Shown piece after piece: positions 50,801 to 57,900 of a stretch of DNA of 64,000 bases (the first letter of the stretch is position 1; each line of letters opens with the position of its first letter). The notes under the pieces were generated by a model. The model was given only the letters and a program-made list of their open reading frames with translations, was not told the origin of the DNA and did not search any database. This DNA is from Periplaneta americana (Eukaryota > Arthropoda > Insecta > Blattodea > Blattidae). The stretch spans positions 88,054,606 through 88,118,605 of the forward strand of contig NC_091132.1 in NCBI RefSeq assembly GCF_040183065.1, written 5' to 3'. The translations under genes were made by a program, and so were the position numbers.

Positions 50801-53800
50801 AATACAATGCGTGCAGTTCTGTGTTGTGTAACTTTCTCCATTCTCCTGTAACTTCATCCCTCTTAGCCTCAAATATTTTCCTAAGAACCTTATTCTCAAA
50901 CACCCTTAATCTCTGTTCCTCTCTCAAAGTGAGAGTCCAAGTTTCACAGCCATACAGAACAACCGGTAATATAACTGTTTTATAAATTCTAACTTTCAGA
51001 TTTTTTGACAGAAGACTAGATGACAAAAGCTTCTCAACCGAATAATAACACGCATTTCCCATATTTATTCTGTGCTTAATTTCCTCCCGAGTGTCATTTA
51101 TATTTGTTACTGTTGCTCCGAGATATTTGAATTTTTCCACCTCTTCGAAAGATAAATCTCCAATTTTTATAGTTCATTCCGTACAATATTCTGGTCACGA
51201 GACATAATCATATACTTACTCTTTTCGGGATTTACTTCCAACCCTATTGCTTTACTTGCTTCAAGTAGAATTTCCGCGTTTTCCCTAATCATTTGTGGAT
51301 TTTCGTCATCCGCATAGACAAGAAGCTGATGTAACCCATTCAACTCCAAACCCTGTCTACTATCCTGAACTTTCCTAATGGCATATTCTAGAGCGAAGTT
51401 AAAAAGTAAAGGTGATAGTGCATCTCCCTGCTTTAGCCCGCAGTGAATTGGAAAAGCATCAGATAGAAACTGGCCCATACGGACTCTGCTGTAAGTTTCA
51501 CTAAGACACATTTTAATTAATCGAACTAGTTTCTTGGGAATACCAAATTCAATAAGAATATTATATAAAACTTCTCTCTTAACCGAGTCATACGCCTTTT
51601 TGAAATCTATGAATAACTGATGTACTGTACCCTTATACTCCCATTTTTTCTCTAATATCTGTCGAATACAAAAAATCTGATCAATAGTCGATCTATTACG
51701 CCTAAAACCACACTGATGATCCCCAATAATTTCATCTACATATGGAGTTAATTTTCTCAAAAGATATTCGACAAAATTTTGTACGACGTCAACAAAAGTG
51801 ATATTCCTCGAAAGTTACCACAGTTAGTCTTGTCCCCCTTCTTAAAAATAGGTACGATTATGGACTCCTTCCATTGTTCTGGTACAATTTCCTTTTCTCA
51901 AATTGCAAGTATATGTTTATAAATTTCGCTAGATAATGCCCTTCCACCCTCTTGTATTAATTCTGCTGGAATTTGATCAATACCTGGAGACTTGTATTTT
52001 TTCAGATTTTCTATCGCAATTTCGACTTCAGAAAGTGTGGGTACGGGCATAAATGGCTCAGCAGTTTGTATTTCAATTTCGTCCTGATCATTTCTACTTG
52101 GCCTATGTATATTTAGTAGTTGCTCAAAATAGTTTTTCCATCTATTCAGAATTGAATGAGAGTCTGCAAGTAAGTCACCATTCTCATCCTTGATCACGTT
52201 TATCCTTGCCTGATATCCGTTTTTAAATTCCTTTATACCCTTATATAATTCTCGAATGTTTTTATTCTTACTATTTGTTTCTACCTCATTCAGTTTTTCC
52301 TTCAAGTAATCTCTCTTTTTATTCCTAAGTGTACGACTTGCTTCCCGTCTTTCATTGAAATAATTATCTCTATTCTCCACAATTGGATCCTGTAAGAATT
52401 TCAATTTTGCCTGTTTCCTTCTATTTACTACAATGGAACAATCTTCATCAAACCATGGTTTCATTTTCTTAGTTTCATGATAACCTATGCTCTGCTATGC
52501 TATAGGCTAATTTATTTCTTTTCAAATACACGTGATAAATAGATTAAAATATATTGGGCATCGTTTATTTTACATATTTAACTATTGTGCATCCATCTTA
52601 GAAATGAAATTCCCGAACACTTTCTAGCTAAAGCCCAGTACAATCTTAACTGATTAAAGCACGACAGTCCAACCAAACAGTATTAATCCGTCTGTTTTTA
52701 ACTGCTACATACCTGGCACATAAATTCCAGGGGGTTGTCACAGGAGCGTAAAATCTGGTCAAGTTCTCGCATCCTACTCTCACATTTCACTTGCCTGTAG
52801 CCAAGGGCTTGACCATTCTTCTCGACATGAATGCTTACCAACATAGACACCTCCAAGCAACTTTCTGAAACATCACCATAATACAAAGATATGAGAACAA
52901 AATGAGACAATGCAAATGGGAAATAGTCACGTGATTCCTTGATACAAAAGACCTTGTTGAAAATTTAGTTTAAAAAATTCAAATCATCACATTCTATAAA
53001 ATAATTCACAGTCTGCACAGTCAAATAAAAGAATATAATCGTTGATTAATAATAAATGGATGTAAAAGCTAATTTTCTAGTCAATAGTCAATGTATTGCT
53101 GATCATCATATTATTGGGTTTGAATGAATTACGCCTTACAGGTGTCCCTACTTCAGGAAAGGCATTCAATTCTGCTGGATAAGAAGGGTTTAGAAATATC
53201 TAATTAAGACATCGGAAGATATGAATAATAAAGACAACCAATCATGAATTTGTTACCTAATGCCTATGTTTAAGTTTATGTGATTACAGTTAATGATACG
53301 GATTCTCTGGTTAGTCCTGAAAATGGGAGTAGTTTCATAGTAGTTACTGATTGTAAAGCTAGACACAAAATCATAAAATTACAATATTTTTATATTTAAA
53401 TTCAGTGGCGAAGCTCTTAAGAGGCTTTTGAGGCTTAGCCTTCCCAGTTCTATAAGTAGATCTATAAGTTTGTAATAATGATATATTATTGTAACACTTG
53501 GTTGCACTCCGATCCTTCCATATATTAAGTTCACTGTTGGCAATCATTGCAGTATGGAGAGAGCAGTGCGAGCAGCGAGGCTTAAGGCAAAAAGCTTCTA
53601 AAGGCGACCTTGACTCGCAAGCTTGAGGGGGACCGGGGAGGGGGTATCGATTCGTTACATCTCCATATAGGATGAGGCAAGCCTTCTGTCACAATATTAT
53701 GTTGCGCTATACTGGTGTTTTCTGAAAGTGCTGCATTGTTGAGTTTAATTTAATCAAAAGTGCATGCATGTGTGAGATGCATATTAATTTTGTGTAAAAT

Positions 53801-54831
53801 GGCTCATACTGAGACAGCATTGAGGTCACTATTTGTAGAATTAAAAGATAAACGTGTTAAAGTTGGACGTATGAAACAAAATGTGCTTACGAAGATAAGA
53901 GATCGACACCACATTTACATATTCAAATAGCGAGTGGAGGAAGATAAAATAGAAATTTTCAGTTTTCATGGTACAAGGCTAACAGAGTGCTCTGAGACAA
54001 ATAAGTTATATTGTTGCACCTGTATTCTGTTTTGGAGATGAAAATGAGTGGTCATCGTCTTCTTGTGGGGTCTGTATCACAAAAAATTTTGATAGAAAAG
54101 CCAATAAACATCTGCTCTATAAAAAGATACCACGTAAGCAGATTTTTTCAGCCTACCCAGTATTTACATCTTAGCTTTACCACTGTTTAAATTTATAAAA
54201 TATATAGTAAAGTCACAAAATATGAACAATACCTGGCATTTGGAAATATAATGTATAGGGATTTCTTCGTTTCACTGATGATATTTCTAAACGCTCCCCA
54301 TTTTTATCCACTGACACTTTGAGTTTGTCTTCTTTCTCTGTAGGTTCATTTAGTAATACTATCACTTTATTTTGTCCCTGGAAGAAAGGAATAAAATCAT
54401 TCAACATAATAGAAAACATAGAAAAAATATACTGAAGTTGTTTTGTAATAAAAGTGTACTACATATCATGGTTAATACTAAAATTACGATCTGTTCTCAA
54501 ACCAGTTCTGGCACTTGTTCATCTCTTTAGTTTAACGTTAATATTAGATGTACGTCATAATAAGATATTCAGCATTTTGAAAAATACTGCAATGCAAGCA
54601 AAATTGACAGACACGACTAATTATTGAGATACTATGGGTCAAATTTTATTTAGAAAATGTGATTCTTGAATTCAGACCGACACATATTGCACACTTAGTA
54701 ATGAAAGAGGACAATAACTATAGATTCACAACATTATTTTTGTTTATTTTACTTTTTTTTAATTCTTGCATTTTACATCATCATCATGATCATCATTTAT
54801 GGATTAGGCGTTAAGGCCTCATCCAGTACTG

Positions 54832-54900
<69 letters not shown>

Positions 54901-57900
54901 CAGTCATTCTGTTTTTGCTAATCATCAAAACATGTTGAACTCGATAAGTTTTTTTCTTGCAAGAAAAGGCAAAGGCTATTCTAAAAGATCTATAGGCAAA
55001 TAGAAAAATAAAATGTAGATGACAAAATGGAAGACCAGTATTCAGTTTATTAAGTTGTAGATTAATATATTGAAATTTGAGCTTCATTCATTATTTGTAC
55101 AGTAACTGGGAAGAAACAACACTTTTTGTGTTCTTTATTGCTTTGTTACCTGAAAGGACTTCAGACAAGCAAGCAAATTAAACAAATAATCGAACAAACA
55201 AAATAATAATTAATTGTTATTAATTGAGTAGTAGGTACTTATAATTTTTACATATTTATGAAATTCATTATGTATGATGAATAATTAATGTAAAATATTT
55301 TTACTGTTTGTCTGGATAAAATTATTTCAAAAACTTTCATTTGTATGTCATTCACTTAAAAGAATTTTCTACAGACATTTCTCACCTCTTTGACTTTTTT
55401 AGGGATTACTGAGAAAAAGGCTTTGTCAGCCTTGGAAGTCTGCTGGCGCAAGACACGCGATATCATATCCAGTGCTTCTAACAGGAACCTTCTGACAAAG
55501 GACTCGTCCTGGTCTCTCACTGGAAGATGGTGCCACTGCTGATATGATATAAGCGCTGCCAACAAAAATAAACAACTGTCAAATATAATCTGCATTTATA
55601 CATTATAATTAAGAATGTAGATCATGTAGTAATTATACTGTAATAAATAAAATTTCTAAACCTTTTATTAAATGCTAAATTTTTTATAATAATGAAAACC
55701 TAAAAATCAAAATTCATGTGTAAGATGTATATTGTACGGAGCAATAAATAAAACTTTAAAATATTGAATTATTTGTAGTCATTAAAACTCTTGCCAGAAT
55801 TAAAGATAAATATGACGGACATTTTCTTCGAACAGAAGGTAATACCTTCTTATGAGCTATTATGGCACATTTATCATATTTTAAGAATTTGCATAGTTTT
55901 GTAATTATGTCTCACTGTTTACGAAATTACTGCTTTGAAAATTTAATTTTCATACACCTTTCATTAAATGTATTACATAACTGTATTATACAAACCTTAG
56001 GGACTATGTTTTGTTATTAACATGTAGATACACAATTCCTACTATTATTAATACAGGTATATGATATATTTCTTAAGTTTTCCTCACTGTCTTTTTTATC
56101 TGGTGGATAGTACTTGACTTCGGGTCATTCACCCCAAGTGTCCCATTCTAGGAGTGCCACACTTTAACCATAAATCCTTTTGTAACTGTAGTGTTGTTCT
56201 CGATTCATCATGGGAGGCAATCTACATAGCATTGCATGATGATGATTAATGGAGAAATAGAGGAATGATGGTAAGGGGAAATAAGAGGTTCTGTGATGAC
56301 TGATGACCTATCACAAAATACCATCTTATTTCACACAAATTTCACTTAAACCATTGATATTCGAATCCCGATTACTAGACTGAAAATAAATCAAATCTTT
56401 CATATATCAGCTATATATCTGTAGAAAATTTTTTTTCTGGTGAAGCACCAGTACATCACTCTAAGTGTATCGTACATCATAAAAATTTGTGTAATCTCCT
56501 AGCATTTATGGACTACACATTGTCAGCAAAGCACAATGAAATATAGACTTTTAATTCCCCACTTTCTCTTGTTTCTCACCATCATCCTAGCCCTACTAAT
56601 AACTGAACTGACATGGCACTGATTGTGTGAGTGCTAACTTTATTCTCCTGAGTCCTGAGACATGTTCTTTTATTTCTAAAGTTCAATATATAAAAAAAAG
56701 TCACTGACATGAGGAAAAATCTGAAAAAATTCTGCAGGTTAGGGTTAAGGCACAGATGCAGGTATACTATACTATGTATAACTATATCATAATCATGTAT
56801 GAAGTATTGTATAGTATACTATACTGTACTCTCAGGACTAAAGAGAATACATTATTCTTAACATTTTTGTCTCTGAAAGTACTGGAGAGTATAGGAAATG
56901 CTGTTTTAGGTCCTACATATCAATGAAGGGAAATTTCCAACCGCACCTCCCCATGGTGAGAGAAGGTAAAACATTTTTGTGGATAACATGGCTCTGGGGA
57001 TCGAAAGATTGCCGGTTTAAGTGATCCACTTCTCCTTGTCAATTGCCTCTTCAAGGGCAGATGAGTAAAAGACTTAGGTTTCCCACCTTGAAGCTCAAGG
57101 TTTCTAAAATGTGAATTTAGCTTATTTGCCTGCTAGGCTACCACAGCGTAGAGACATGTCTCCTGGTGGCAGACAGGGAATTATAAATGTTCTCCTGACT
57201 AGGTCCGAGGAATCCGGTAAACAAAAGTAGGTGAGGTCCTCCATTCAAAATTGGGGGGTTGTGGGTGGGTGATGTAACCGCCAAATCATAAAAATTGATG
57301 TCCACTTCAAAACAGTTATGATTTTGCTCACTAAATCCGAATTGGGAAGCTACAGTATAAGACTGATGACAATGTTTCAAAATGTCTGAGCATTAGATTA
57401 AATAAATAAATATTCTTAACTTGAGTCAGAATTGTTCGAATATGACGATCTAATTAATCACTTTTCTAGTTAGAAGTCAAAATGTCATAAAGTGATAAGT
57501 GATCATTTATGTAGTTTGGTCATAGAATATCCTAAACCAGGGTTACAGAACTGGCGAGAGAGGAGTGGAAAGCTTGGGGAAAGCGTTGGTTCCCTTCCCA
57601 CAGAACACTGGGGTTGAATGACGTCACTGTACCCCGTATGCAATCACATAACACAAACAATGAATACAAATCCCCTCCCCTAGCAAGTCAATGACGCGAG
57701 GGTAGAAGGAAGGGATGCGTGATGTTTTCGATGAGTGACGCAATGCCACAATTGTCGCCCTGTTCTGCAAGCCTGTTCTAAACCAACCACCACAGTGGCT
57801 CAGTTGTTAACGCGCTGGACTTATAAGTCCTGGAACCCTGGTTCAAATTCTAGTCAATATAACCTAAATTTATAATTTGTGTAGGACACACCCATAATCC

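Noticed and set aside
54836..54901. A CRISPR-like array
   Set aside because: It is a simple (CAT)n microsatellite without spacers, in animal DNA.
57138..57380. An extra stumps exon between exons A and B
   Set aside because: Exon phases of A and B join directly, and the frame lies in a diverged copy of the deleted LINE's 5' region.
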